DNA of 64,000 nt from assembly GCF_019711355.1 (NCBI RefSeq), contig NZ_CP081297.1, positions 1,116,001 to 1,180,000 of the forward strand. The letters run 5' to 3'. Position 1 is the stretch's first letter. Every line of letters starts with the position of its first letter. Position numbers and translations under genes: made by a program. Below are positions 9,860 to 19,113 of this stretch, piece by piece. The DNA comes from Qipengyuania psychrotolerans. Its GTDB lineage: Bacteria; Pseudomonadota; Alphaproteobacteria; Sphingomonadales; Sphingomonadaceae. Under the pieces are notes generated by a model. That model was not told the origin of the DNA, made no database searches, and worked only from the letters and a program-made list of their open reading frames with translations.

Positions 9860-11107
9860 TCAGCTCGACTTGAGGACAAAGAACACGATAGCCATCGCCG
9901 ACATAATCACGATACCGCTGAGGCTTAGCAACCTAATCGCCCGACTAGGCCGCGCATCGTCAGGCATGTCGCAGCGGGTGATCACGAGGTGATTCAGCAG
10001 CGCGATGACGGGTCCCACTACGAAGTAGATCGACGTAACAAGATCGATGAAGACGCTGAAGCTTTGCATCATCGAAGCCAGGATCAGAACTGTGAGCGCT
10101 GCGATCAGACCGAGGAAAACTGCGTAGCTGCGCTCCGAGGCTCTTCCCCCGACATTTCCCAAATATTCCTGATGGACTGCTCCAAACCCTCTGGCGGCGC
10201 CGTCGAATGACGCGATCATGGTCGTCGCCATGACGCACAGGGCAGCAATTGCCGCCAGATACGCAGGTATCGGGCCAAGAGTTTCACGGTAAAGATTGAT
10301 GATCTGCGCCGCCAAGTCCGCAGCGCCGGATTCTGGAGCAACATTCCCGGAATGCATGACCCCTGCACCCATGACGCAGAAGCAGACAGCCAGGAAGCCG
10401 GTGAGCAAATAGGAGCCGAGGAATCCCGACCTCATCGTTTTGACCGGCAGCCGGTCACGCTCTTCCTCTTTCTCCTGTGACTTTAAAGTCCACAATGAAA
10501 CCTGGACCGATTGGCCAATGGGGCTGGGCATGAAGCCCGCCAGCGCGACCACAAACATCAGGGCCAGCGGGTCGGCCATCCATTCGAAATTCGTCAGACT
10601 TGGCAATTGAACGCGCGGAAGTGCAATTGCTGAAGCTGCAATCGTGGCCACGGTCAGGAATGCAATGAGCAGCTTGTTGACGCGATCAAGCCAGCCGTAA
10701 CCGCCGATCATTAGCAGCATCAAGGTCGCTCCGATTGCCATTACTGCCAGCAGCAGGATCGGCAGGTCCAATCCGGTAACGGCTGCAAGGATGGCCGCCG
10801 TAGTCGCGCTGACCGCGGCGAGGCCGATGGGTGCGATGGTCAGCGATGTTACGGCATAGAGGATAACCGCCCATACGCCCAGTTCGCGGTACCCGCCGAT
10901 AATGGTTTTGCGGGTTGCATGGGCGTAATCCATCCCAAACCGAAAGGCAGGGTATTTCAGGAAGTTGATCAGCACGATCACCAATACCAGTGCCAGCCCG
11001 AACATCGCTCCGGCCCGCGTGGACTGGACCAGATGGGATACACCGATAGCCGAGCCTGAAAAGACCAGTCCCGGCCCGGCAGCTCGTTGCCAGTCGCTAA
11101 ATTTCAT
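9860..11107 (-). CDS. Nramp-related membrane transporter, atypical metal site
   Basis: 415 residues with about eleven hydrophobic helices, aligning by eye with the Nramp fold. The N-terminus has AGPGLVFSGSAIGVSH where canonical Nramp has GPG followed by DPGN, so GVSH replaces the metal-binding DPGN in helix 1. The helix 6 A-x-x-MPH motif reads AGFMPSPIGQ, losing the histidine next to the metal methionine. It is therefore a family relative with unknown substrate rather than a confirmed Mn2+/Fe2+ importer. It is monocistronic on the minus strand; a TATAAC-like -10 lies about 75 bases upstream with a loose TTGAAT -35. Confidence 0.8.
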   Translation of the reverse strand: MKFSDWQRAAGPGLVFSGSAIGVSHLVQSTRAGAMFGLALVLVIVLINFLKYPAFRFGMDYAHATRKTIIGGYRELGVWAVILYAVTSLTIAPIGLAAVSATTAAILAAVTGLDLPILLLAVMAIGATLMLLMIGGYGWLDRVNKLLIAFLTVATIAASAIALPRVQLPSLTNFEWMADPLALMFVVALAGFMPSPIGQSVQVSLWTLKSQEKEEERDRLPVKTMRSGFLGSYLLTGFLAVCFCVMGAGVMHSGNVAPESGAADLAAQIINLYRETLGPIPAYLAAIAALCVMATTMIASFDGAARGFGAVHQEYLGNVGGRASERSYAVFLGLIAALTVLILASMMQSFSVFIDLVTSIYFVVGPVIALLNHLVITRCDMPDDARPSRAIRLLSLSGIVIMSAMAIVFFVLKSS

Positions 11108-11242
11108 AGTGCCCCCACAGAATTAGGTTTGCTGAGCGACCAAGCAACTTGGGAAGCGTAGACTGCGAAAGACGTTATAGGCAATCAGTCTTGTTCAGAT
11201 TCAAGAGTATTGTCGGCTATTTGGCGTTTCCCAATCAAGAAT

Positions 11243-12340
11243 TCATAACAAGCGCAGCTGCCCGCCAACCGCAGGAGGTCTGAATTGCGTGCAATCCAGC
11301 TCGAATTTCGCCTTGCTCATACCTGCCCGCTTGCACGCGACCCGGAACCGCGCGCGGAAAAGATCGGCCCACACACCAGTCGGTTTCAGGCGAGTGAAGA
11401 AGTTAGGGTCGTTGTCTTTCCCGGCGCGGATTGAACGCACGATACTCATGACCTTATCCCCGCGTTCGGGATAGTGGACCGACAGCCATTCGCGGAATAG
11501 CGGGGCCACTTCGTGTGGCAAGCGCAATGGAATCCAGCCCACGCTCTCGACACCGATTGCAGAAGCGCGCTGGACGATTTCTTCCATGAATTCGTCGGTT
11601 ATTGCAGGAATTACCGGTGCCACCGAACAGTGTGTCGGCACGCCTGCTTCCACCAGTTTTTGCAATGCAGAGAGCCGCTTGGCAGGGGAAGCGGCGCGCG
11701 GTTCCAGTTTGCCGGAAAGCTTGGGGTCGAGGCTGGTTACCGAGATTGCGACCGCAACCAGCCTCCGCTTGGCCATATCAGCAATGAGATCGAGGTCATC
11801 GATAACCCGGTCCGATTTGGTTGTAATGGTTACCGGATGCCGGGCATCAAGGCACACCTCGAGCAGCTGCCGCGTGATGCGATATTGCCGCTCAATCGGT
11901 TGGTAGGGATCGGTGTTGGTCCCTATCGCAATGGGTTTGGGCTTGTACTTCGGCTTCGCCAGCGTTGCTCGCAGCAGCTCTGCCGCGTTTGGCTTAGCGA
12001 AAAGCCGAGTCTCGAAGTCGAGACCCGGGGAAAGGTCATGATAGGCGTGCGTCGGCCGGGCAAAGCAATAGACGCAGCCATGCTCGCACCCGCGATAGGC
12101 ATTGATCGAACGATCGAAGAAGATGTCGGGCGACTGGTTGAAGCTGAGGATGGTCCTGGGCTTCTCCTCCGTAACGAAGGTGCGCAGTTTTGTCGGCGGA
12201 CCGTCCAGCGCCTCCATATGATCGCGCCAATCACCATCTACCGCGCGCTCGGCCAATCCGAAGCGCGTTGGAACAGACGCGGATTGCGCGCCGCGGCCTG
12301 AAATTGGCGATTCGTTGGTTGGCTCCATGCATGAGAACAT
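11243..12340 (-). CDS. PA0069-family radical SAM protein
   Basis: 365 residues. The radical SAM cluster motif is CEHGCVYC (CX3CX2C), close to residue 80, followed by FARPTHAYHDLSPG and GTNTDPYQPIE. These mark the PA0069/Rv2578c family, distantly related to spore photoproduct lyase. Its substrate is not established; a DNA-repair link has been suggested only by homology. A second ATG lies 12 bases inside (12328) and cannot be excluded as start. It lies between the Nramp-like gene and moaB on the same strand, 30 bases downstream of moaB. Confidence 0.85.
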   Translation of the reverse strand: MFSCMEPTNESPISGRGAQSASVPTRFGLAERAVDGDWRDHMEALDGPPTKLRTFVTEEKPRTILSFNQSPDIFFDRSINAYRGCEHGCVYCFARPTHAYHDLSPGLDFETRLFAKPNAAELLRATLAKPKYKPKPIAIGTNTDPYQPIERQYRITRQLLEVCLDARHPVTITTKSDRVIDDLDLIADMAKRRLVAVAISVTSLDPKLSGKLEPRAASPAKRLSALQKLVEAGVPTHCSVAPVIPAITDEFMEEIVQRASAIGVESVGWIPLRLPHEVAPLFREWLSVHYPERGDKVMSIVRSIRAGKDNDPNFFTRLKPTGVWADLFRARFRVACKRAGMSKAKFELDCTQFRPPAVGGQLRLL

Positions 12341-12370
12341 ACATGGAACAAAAGAATTCCGGAAGGGGTA

Positions 12371-12898
12371 TCAGCGTTCCTGCAGGCGCGGCATCAGATC
12401 GACGAAATTACAGGGCCGATGCCGGCTGTCCAACTGGTGCGCGAGGATCTTGTCCCAGCCATCTTTGACCGCGCCGTTCGAACCGGGAAGCGCGAATATA
12501 TAGGTTCCCCGCGCAAGCACTGCACATGCCCGGCTCTGGATCGTGCTGGTGCCGATGCTCTCGATACTGATGTAGCGGAAATATTCACCGAAGCCGGGAA
12601 TGTCCTTGTCCTTTACCCGGTCAAGCGCCTCGGGTGTGACATCGCGGCCCGTCAAGCCAGTCCCACCGGTCGTGATGATCGCATCGATCTGGTCATCGTC
12701 AATCCAGCGATGGAGGTGCGCGGCGATCTCGTTCTTGTCGTCCTTGCTGATTTCGCGGGTAGCAAGGGTGTGACCAGCCGCTTCGATCCGCGAGGCAAGA
12801 ATATCGCCGGAAGTGTCGTCGTCCGATTGCCGGCTGTCCGAAACGGTCAGGAGCGCGATATTGATTGGCTTGAAAGCGAGTGTCTGGTCAATCGCCAT
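12371..12898 (-). CDS. moaB: Molybdenum cofactor biosynthesis protein B
   Basis: 175 residues from the ATG at 12898, whose A is shared with the TGA of the upstream transglycosylase gene (TGATG). MoaB/MogA-fold proteins bind molybdopterin and adenylate it. The conserved TTGGTGLTGRDVTPEA and LPGSNGAVKDGWD motifs are present near residues 76 and 138. An in-frame extension of 9 codons exists upstream but would lie inside the transglycosylase gene. No other molybdopterin gene lies nearby. Confidence 0.92.
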   Translation of the reverse strand: MAIDQTLAFKPINIALLTVSDSRQSDDDTSGDILASRIEAAGHTLATREISKDDKNEIAAHLHRWIDDDQIDAIITTGGTGLTGRDVTPEALDRVKDKDIPGFGEYFRYISIESIGTSTIQSRACAVLARGTYIFALPGSNGAVKDGWDKILAHQLDSRHRPCNFVDLMPRLQER

Positions 12899-14619
12899 CA
12901 GCGCGTCCTTGGAAATTGGGGCCAATCATTCTGGGCCAGCGCAGTGCGGCTGTCGGCGACGGCTTCGGCCTGGCGCAAATACATCCAGTAATTGCGCATC
13001 ACGATCGAGACATATCCGCGCGTTTCCCAATAGGGAATCGATTCCATCCAGAGCAGCGGATCGCCTTGATCATTGATCTCGGTATTCCAGCGCGCCACAG
13101 GTGTCGGCCCCGCGTTGTATGCTGCCATTACCTTGGGCAAATGACCGCGAGTGTATCCCGCCTCCGCCAGAGCCTGCAGCGCGCGTTGTCCAAAAGCGAG
13201 GTTGACGCGGGCATCCTTGAGATCTGCGCCGGAACTCATGTTGATCGATGCAGCGTATTCTCGCGCAGCAATGGGACGTATCTGCATGAGACCGATCGCA
13301 TTCGCAGGGCTGACGACCGTCTCCCGGAAATTGGATTCCTGAAGCGCGTGAGCGAAGGCGAGGGCGGGGTCCACCTTCCAGCCTCCCGATGGCTGATGAT
13401 ACGCGACCGGCCAGCGAAGGTTTGGCGGAGAAGCAGCGCCGCGCGGCGCGTTATAGGCCATGAAGGTTTGTGTCTGTGCCAAGCCCAGAGCACGGGCAAG
13501 CCGGGTCAGTGCAGGAAAATCGGAGGGCGAAACCCGGCGAGCCTGCCAGCGAAGCGCTTCATCTGCCAGGTCACGCCGCCCGACTTCAGCGAGCATCACC
13601 GCTTCGCGGACTGCGCTCTGGGTGCTCAGGCGTTGCCAGTCTTGCGAGGTGAGGTCCGGGGAAGCATGGTCGCCGGGCAGTTGCTGCGCCAATTGCTCAA
13701 GCGCCAGCATTCCGTAAAGTGTTTCGGAAAAGCGTCCAGCGCCGCGTAGCTGCTCATCTGCCTTGTCGGGTTCGCGGCACCTGATCAATGCGCGCGCTGC
13801 CCAGTAGTGGGCAGCGGCGGTGAGCGATGAATTGGTAGAACCTCCGGCACTCCGGCGGAAAAAGTCGGCGGCGGTTGCGCAGTCGCCTATACGCCATGAG
13901 GCAAGACCAGCGACCCAGTCGCCTTCCGCAACCCAGGCTCCTGAACCCTGACCGACAAGCTGGGCCATCCCGAAGGCTTCGATGTCGCGGTTCTCGATGT
14001 AATAGGACCACGCGATCCGCTGCCGCCATTCGGCGCGGGCCTCGCGCGAGAGGGAGGCATCGACACCGTCCAGAAGTAACCTTGCGCCGTCGGGATCGTC
14101 ATTGGAAATCCTCTCGAGGATCGCACTTTTCACCGGCTCGGGCATGGTCCCGTCGTCGACCGAGCGGGGGCGGATACGCTTGGTGGAACCGGGCTGCCGG
14201 ATGAGCTGGCGCTCCGCTGGGAGAGAGGGCGCATTTTGCAGGCCGCGGGTCTGGCCGAGACGGATGATGCCTTCAGCCTCGGGGAGTCCCGCATAGCTAT
14301 TCAGCCAAGCTTCTATTCTGGGCAGTTCAATGCGCGGGCTTTCAGGATGCAGATAATACGCGGCCAGCGCCGAGCCGTGGAGTGGACCGCTCCCGCGCTG
14401 GGAAAGCATCACCTCGACGCGGTCCCAGTTCCGGCTTTCGATCGCCTCGAACAACGAGGCATAATACAGGCGATCTTCCTGCGAGAGAAGCTGCGGCAGG
14501 GCTGCCGAATGAGAACGGGTAAAATAGGCAAGGCTGTCGGAGCCTTGCGCGGTAGCAGCAGAGGGGGCGACAGCGACAATTGCAGCCGCGCTTGCACTTA
14601 GGAGCAGGCGTTTGATCAT
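12898..14619 (-). CDS. slt: Soluble lytic murein transglycosylase, Slt70-like
   Basis: 573-residue periplasmic enzyme that cleaves MurNAc-GlcNAc bonds with 1,6-anhydro product formation. The N-terminal signal peptide begins MIKRLLLSASAAAIV and ends AATAQ. A long alpha-superhelical region (TPR-like U domain) precedes the C-terminal SLT domain with catalytic Glu428 in HALQESNF, then AIGLMQI and the AYNAGP motif. The ATG at 14619 overlaps the upstream stop as ATGA, so expression is coupled to the glycosylase-like gene. The frame stays open upstream but the extension lacks a signal peptide. Confidence 0.93.
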   Translation of the reverse strand: MIKRLLLSASAAAIVAVAPSAATAQGSDSLAYFTRSHSAALPQLLSQEDRLYYASLFEAIESRNWDRVEVMLSQRGSGPLHGSALAAYYLHPESPRIELPRIEAWLNSYAGLPEAEGIIRLGQTRGLQNAPSLPAERQLIRQPGSTKRIRPRSVDDGTMPEPVKSAILERISNDDPDGARLLLDGVDASLSREARAEWRQRIAWSYYIENRDIEAFGMAQLVGQGSGAWVAEGDWVAGLASWRIGDCATAADFFRRSAGGSTNSSLTAAAHYWAARALIRCREPDKADEQLRGAGRFSETLYGMLALEQLAQQLPGDHASPDLTSQDWQRLSTQSAVREAVMLAEVGRRDLADEALRWQARRVSPSDFPALTRLARALGLAQTQTFMAYNAPRGAASPPNLRWPVAYHQPSGGWKVDPALAFAHALQESNFRETVVSPANAIGLMQIRPIAAREYAASINMSSGADLKDARVNLAFGQRALQALAEAGYTRGHLPKVMAAYNAGPTPVARWNTEINDQGDPLLWMESIPYWETRGYVSIVMRNYWMYLRQAEAVADSRTALAQNDWPQFPRTR

Positions 14620-15404
14620 GTGGTCCATTCGAGCCAGCGGTTCCAGAAATTGCGGCGGCGCTGCGCCGATCGAGAAAGTTCGGCGAGGTCGGGCGCAAGC
14701 AGCAGCGGTACTGTGTTGTCGCCGATGTCCATCCCAACCGGTTCGTGCGACTGTTGCGCAGGAATTCCGAACAGGGGCGCAAGTCCGCGTCCGAACACGA
14801 GCACCCGCTGGGGAGCGGCAAGCGCGATATGATGCTTGGTGATTGCGGCCATGCCGCCGCTTGCAAGCTCGCTCCATTCGGGAAGCGTAGCGGGAGCGGG
14901 CAGGGCGCTGGCCAGATACACCTCATGGGGCGCGATGTTCATGGCGCGCATTATTGCACCGGCGAATTGGCCGGCGCTTCCCGACAGCAATGCATCGCCA
15001 TCATCACCATATGGCTCGCCGACCAGCACCATCAGACGCGATTGAGCGACTCCGCGCGGAGGAAGCCGACCTTCGGGTCCCGCAGGAGCCAGTGAAGGCT
15101 CGCTCAGCCACCACTCGCGAAATTTTGCCAGGTCTTGCGGCCACGCGTCCGGAGTGCCGCCGATCGTCCCGGCTGCGGGCGCTTTCTCAAACGCACGTTC
15201 AATTGGCGTTTGCTTTGGTTCCTCGACCCGTTTGACGGGCTTGGGCGCCGCTACGGCCTGTTCCGTTTCCGGTTCAGCTAGCCAGCTTGACGGCTCATCG
15301 GAATAATCCAGGTCGACACCCGCTTCGCGCCACCAGTCGAAGGCAGCTTCGAGCGCGTCGGCAGAGGCAAAATCGCCGTTTTGTGAGGGGTTTTCGTCCA
15401 TCAT
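14616..15404 (-). CDS. Uracil-DNA glycosylase superfamily protein, diverged
   Basis: 262 residues from the ATG at 15404 (an in-frame start at 15458 is possible). An acidic, variable N-terminus of about 90 residues is followed by the glycosylase-like fold. Motif 1 reads GEPYGDDGDALLSGSAGQF, resembling the family 4 GEAPG block with a shorter spacing. The C-terminal HPS motif of family 4 enzymes is not seen; the matching segment reads LLAPDLAELS. No four-cysteine Fe-S ligand set is visible either. It is a family relative whose activity is doubtful. It diverges from ETF-QO. Confidence 0.75.
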   Translation of the reverse strand: MMDENPSQNGDFASADALEAAFDWWREAGVDLDYSDEPSSWLAEPETEQAVAAPKPVKRVEEPKQTPIERAFEKAPAAGTIGGTPDAWPQDLAKFREWWLSEPSLAPAGPEGRLPPRGVAQSRLMVLVGEPYGDDGDALLSGSAGQFAGAIMRAMNIAPHEVYLASALPAPATLPEWSELASGGMAAITKHHIALAAPQRVLVFGRGLAPLFGIPAQQSHEPVGMDIGDNTVPLLLAPDLAELSRSAQRRRNFWNRWLEWTT

Positions 15405-15484
15405 CCGTCTGCTCAAGGTCTTGACCTCGAACGCCTCAACAATCAAGGCATCGCGCAAGCGAATAGCGACGAAAAGAGAGAGAC

Positions 15485-17131
15485 ATGAGCGAACGTGAAT
15501 CCATGCCCTGCGACGTCGTCATCATCGGGGGCGGCGTTGCCGGCCTCGCTGCGGCGATCCGGTTGAAACAGATCAACGAGGAACTGGAAGTCGTTGTCCT
15601 CGAAAAAGGCAGCGAAATCGGGGCGCACATTCTCTCGGGCGCAGTCGTAGATCCCAAGGCCTTGGACGAACTCCTGCCCGAGTGGCGCGATATGGACTGC
15701 CCGATGGCGCAAACGCCGGTGACCGAAAATCATCATTGGGTTCTGTCCGCCAACGGCAAATCCGACCTTCCAGAATTCATGATGCCGCCCTTCATGTCGA
15801 ACAAGGGCAAGTACACCGGATCGCTTGGCAACTTGTCGCGCTGGCTGGGCGAGCAGGCCGAAGGTATGGGCGTCATGGTTTTCCCGGGCTTCCCCGCATC
15901 GGAAGTCTTGTTCGACGATAAGGGTGCGGTGACCGGTGTCGTCACGCAGGACATGGGCATCGCGGAGGATGGCAGTCACAAGGGCGATTACCAGCCGGGG
16001 ATGGAAATCCACGCCAAGTATACACTGTTCGCAGAAGGTGCCCGCGGCAACCTGACCAAGAAAATGAAGGCGAAATACGACCTTGAGGCGGATTGCCAGC
16101 CGCAGGTATACGGCCTCGGAATCAAGGAATTGTGGGACGTCGATCCCGCCAAGCACGAGCCGGGCAAGGTGATCCATACGCAGGGCTGGCCCCTGTCGGA
16201 GAGCGATACGTGGGGCGGCGGTTTCATCTACCACCAGGCCGCCGGACAGGTTGCGATCGGCTTCGTGACGTCGCTTGATTACAAGAACCCTTACGTTTCG
16301 CCGTATCAGGAATTCCAGCGTTACAAGCATCACCCGGCGATTGCTGAACTGCTCGAAGGCGGCAAGCGCGTGGCCTATGGCGCACGCGTCATTAATGAGG
16401 GTGGTTGGCAGAGTGTCCCGAAGCTTGCTTTCCCGGGAGGGGCGCTGATCGGCTGTGCGGCTGGCTTTGTGAACGTGCCGCGCATCAAGGGCAGCCACAC
16501 CGCCATGAAGAGCGGGATGCTGGCAGCCGAAAGCATAGCTAGCGCTGTTGCCGCGGGAAGCGAGCATACTGAGCTGATGGACTATGATGCCGCCGTGCGA
16601 GCAAGCTGGATCGCGGATGAGCTCAAGCTGGTGAAGAATGCCCAGCCCGCCGTGGCCAAATTCGGCGGCGATATCGGTACGATCCTGGCAGGAGCCGACA
16701 TGTGGATGCGAACGCTCAAGATCGGGCTTCCCTTCACGATGAAGCACCACCGAGACTATGAAACGCTCGAGCGTGCCGATCTTCACAAGAAGATCGCGTA
16801 TCCCAAGCCCGACGGCGTGCTCAGCTTCGACCGCCTGACCAACGTCGCCTACAGTTATACAAATCATGCCGAGGACCAGCCAGTCCACCTACAGGTCTGC
16901 GACCGTGAATTGCAGCGAGAAAGCGAGCTGGAAGTATTCGCCGGACCATCGACGCGGTATTGCCCGGCAGGCGTCTACGAATGGATCGAGGAAGAGGGCC
17001 AGGAGCCAAGGTTCCAGATCAATTCGCAGAACTGCGTCCACTGCAAGACCTGCGATATCAAGGACCCGAACCAGAACATCGAATGGACCACGCCCGAAGG
17101 CGGCGGCGGACCGAACTATCCGAATATGTGA
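15485..17131 (+). CDS. etfD: Electron transfer flavoprotein-ubiquinone oxidoreductase
   Basis: 548-residue membrane-associated flavoprotein that passes electrons from ETF (fatty-acid and amino-acid dehydrogenases) to ubiquinone. The FAD-binding Rossmann motif IIGGGVAGLAAAI lies near residues 13-25. The C-terminal [4Fe-4S] site has CPAGVYEW, then NCVHCKTCDIKDP near residues 517-529. Length and both ends match the full-length family. A GAGAGAGAC ribosome binding site precedes the ATG at 15485. It fits with the beta-oxidation genes elsewhere in the window (CoA ligase, thiolase). Confidence 0.95.
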   Translation: MSERESMPCDVVIIGGGVAGLAAAIRLKQINEELEVVVLEKGSEIGAHILSGAVVDPKALDELLPEWRDMDCPMAQTPVTENHHWVLSANGKSDLPEFMMPPFMSNKGKYTGSLGNLSRWLGEQAEGMGVMVFPGFPASEVLFDDKGAVTGVVTQDMGIAEDGSHKGDYQPGMEIHAKYTLFAEGARGNLTKKMKAKYDLEADCQPQVYGLGIKELWDVDPAKHEPGKVIHTQGWPLSESDTWGGGFIYHQAAGQVAIGFVTSLDYKNPYVSPYQEFQRYKHHPAIAELLEGGKRVAYGARVINEGGWQSVPKLAFPGGALIGCAAGFVNVPRIKGSHTAMKSGMLAAESIASAVAAGSEHTELMDYDAAVRASWIADELKLVKNAQPAVAKFGGDIGTILAGADMWMRTLKIGLPFTMKHHRDYETLERADLHKKIAYPKPDGVLSFDRLTNVAYSYTNHAEDQPVHLQVCDRELQRESELEVFAGPSTRYCPAGVYEWIEEEGQEPRFQINSQNCVHCKTCDIKDPNQNIEWTTPEGGGGPNYPNM

Positions 17132-17132
17132 G

Positions 17133-17453
17133 ATGGCACGTATTCCGCTCCCACCACCGTTCGAAGCGAGCTTTGAAGGTCCTGAAGGGCGCTATTCCGC
17201 TAGCTACGTGCCTCGTGGTGAGTGGGACGATGGCCTCGTCCGCGTTAATATTGCCTCGCATGAAATGTGGTGGGGCGTAGAAATCGCCGAGCAGGAGGGC
17301 ACTAGTCTAAGTGTCTGCGGCATCACTTCGGGGACTCAAGAGATTTGGAACGACGTTTTCTGGTTCGAAATCATTTGCTCGCCTGAACCGAAAAGCATCA
17401 GGTATTGGGGCGACCGCATCATCTGGCGCGAAGATTCTGCTGTAATTGATTGA
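17133..17453 (+). CDS. Small protein of unknown function
   Basis: 106 residues starting with ATG at 17133, one base after the ETF-QO stop. It is acidic and tryptophan-rich (EMWWGVEI, IWNDVFWFEI, YWGDRIIW), with no signal peptide or membrane segment. I do not recognise a family. Tight spacing on both sides, with an 8-base overlap if ispE starts at 17446, supports it being a real gene in an etfD-ispE operon. Confidence 0.6.
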   Translation: MARIPLPPPFEASFEGPEGRYSASYVPRGEWDDGLVRVNIASHEMWWGVEIAEQEGTSLSVCGITSGTQEIWNDVFWFEIICSPEPKSIRYWGDRIIWREDSAVID

Positions 17454-18273
17454 GCCCGGAAAGACCTTGCACGAAACCGCCTACGCAAAAATCAACCTCG
17501 CGCTGCATGTCCGCAGGCGGCGCGAGGATGGCTATCATGAGTTGGAAACCGTCTTCGCGTTCGTCGATTCAGGCGATGTCCTGACAGCGACGATTGCCGA
17601 TGTGGACCGGGTGCAGAACTTCGGCGAGTTTGCTTCGGCCCTCGACAATCCACTGGATAATCTTGTCGCCAAGGCGCTTGGCAAGCTGCCGCGAGCAAGC
17701 GGCCTTTCAGTATCTTTGGAGAAGAACCTGCCGGTTGCAGCGGGCCTTGGTGGCGGTTCGGCGGATGCTGGAGCGGTATTCCGCATCGTGCGTGAGATGT
17801 TCAGCCTCCCGGAAGATTGGCAGGAACGTGCGGCCTCCTTGGGGGCTGATGTTCCGGCCTGTATCGAGAGCAGGACTTGCATTGGCCGAGGGATCGGCAC
17901 GCATCTGGAGCGTGCCGATGATAGCCTAGCCGGCACCCCGGTCCTGTTGGTGAACCCTAGGGAGGCTTTGGCCACGGGACCTGTGTTCAAGCAATGGGAT
18001 GGCAAGGACCGCGGGCCAATGCCTGGCGGCACGGTGGTTCAAATTGCAAAGGCGGGGCGCAACGACCTTGAAGCGCCCGCGATCGAACTTTGCCCAGTTA
18101 TTGCCCGGGTACTTGATGAACTGCGCGGAACAGACCCGTTCCTCGCCCGTATGTCGGGCTCGGGCGCGACGTGTTTTGCGCTGTTCAAGGATTTTGCCGC
18201 CAGAGATGCGGCAGCCGACTGGATTGCCGCAAAGCAGCCGGGATGGTGGCAATTAAGAGGCGCTCTTCGATGA
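17446..18273 (+). CDS. ispE: 4-diphosphocytidyl-2-C-methyl-D-erythritol kinase
   Basis: 275-residue GHMP kinase of the MEP isoprenoid pathway, phosphorylating CDP-methylerythritol. The substrate motif AYAKINLALHV is near the N-terminus. The ATP-binding loop LPVAAGLGGGSADAG lies near residues 93-107, and the third GHMP motif MSGSGATCFAL near residue 235. Both candidate starts are TTG. The one at 17467 has a better ribosome binding site (GGAAAG) and gives MHETAYAKINL, so the true protein may be 7 residues shorter. Confidence 0.92.
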   Translation: MIEPGKTLHETAYAKINLALHVRRRREDGYHELETVFAFVDSGDVLTATIADVDRVQNFGEFASALDNPLDNLVAKALGKLPRASGLSVSLEKNLPVAAGLGGGSADAGAVFRIVREMFSLPEDWQERAASLGADVPACIESRTCIGRGIGTHLERADDSLAGTPVLLVNPREALATGPVFKQWDGKDRGPMPGGTVVQIAKAGRNDLEAPAIELCPVIARVLDELRGTDPFLARMSGSGATCFALFKDFAARDAAADWIAAKQPGWWQLRGALR

Positions 18274-18998
18274 TGATCGACAATTTGCCCTATCGCCAGG
18301 TCGGCACAGACGACCTGCGAACCGGCGGTCTACTTTGTGTAGCCGACCACGCATCGAATTTCGTGCCTGACGATATCGAACTTGGCATCGACCGCTCGCT
18401 GCTTGACCAGCATATCGCTGTCGACATCGGGGTGGAAGGTATTGCCGACCGGCTGGCCCGGCGGCACGGTATCCCCGCTCACATCGCCTGCGTCAGCCGG
18501 CTCGTTTGTGATTTCCACCGCAATGAAGATGATCGCGCCGTTGTCCCGACGGAAAGCGATGGCCGTCTGATTGCCGGGAACATCGGTGCGGACGTGGAAG
18601 ATCGCCTCAATCGTTTCCACCGGCCATATCACGAAGCCATGTCCAAATTGATCGAGAAGGCCAAGCCGCGAATGATCGTAGCTTTACATAGCTTTACGCC
18701 ATCACTTGAAACAAGCGATGAAGAGCGGCCGTGGGAAGTGTCGCTGCTTCACAACCAGGATGATCGGGCGGCCCGCCATGCAATCAGGCTCTTTTCGGAA
18801 CAGGGCCTCACCGTGGGCGACAACGTGCCATATTCGGGCAAGCAGCTTAACGCGACAATGGACCGTCATGCGGAGGCCGCAGGCATTCCCTATTGCACTG
18901 TCGAGATCCGGCAGGACCATATCGCCAACAAGGCCGGGCAGGCCCGCTGGGCGGTCATGCTTGCCGACGTCATGGGGCGTGTCGCTCTCGAGGTCTGA
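18270..18998 (+). CDS. N-formylglutamate amidohydrolase family protein
   Basis: 242 residues from the ATG at 18270, overlapping the ispE stop as ATGA. The family motifs are CVADHASNFVP near residue 20, CDFHRNEDD near residue 78, and ALHSFTPS near residue 135, with conserved histidines that bind zinc in relatives. HutG-type members hydrolyse N-formylglutamate in histidine breakdown. No other hut gene is near, so the substrate is uncertain; many sphingomonads carry this copy outside hut clusters. Confidence 0.87.
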   Translation: MMIDNLPYRQVGTDDLRTGGLLCVADHASNFVPDDIELGIDRSLLDQHIAVDIGVEGIADRLARRHGIPAHIACVSRLVCDFHRNEDDRAVVPTESDGRLIAGNIGADVEDRLNRFHRPYHEAMSKLIEKAKPRMIVALHSFTPSLETSDEERPWEVSLLHNQDDRAARHAIRLFSEQGLTVGDNVPYSGKQLNATMDRHAEAAGIPYCTVEIRQDHIANKAGQARWAVMLADVMGRVALEV

Positions 18999-19113
18999 CT
19001 TCCGGCGTCTAAAGGCGAGCTTGGGCAATCTGCGGTAATTCTGCCGCGTGATACCCGTTATGCTCCGGTGATCTGTCTGCTAGGAGTGAAAGCTCCAGAC
19101 CGCGAGGATTGCC

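Noticed and set aside
15443..16888. Long minus-strand open frame (481 codons) opposite ETF-QO
   Set aside because: The plus-strand gene is complete with FAD and Fe-S motifs; the antisense product is compositionally random and has no ribosome binding site.
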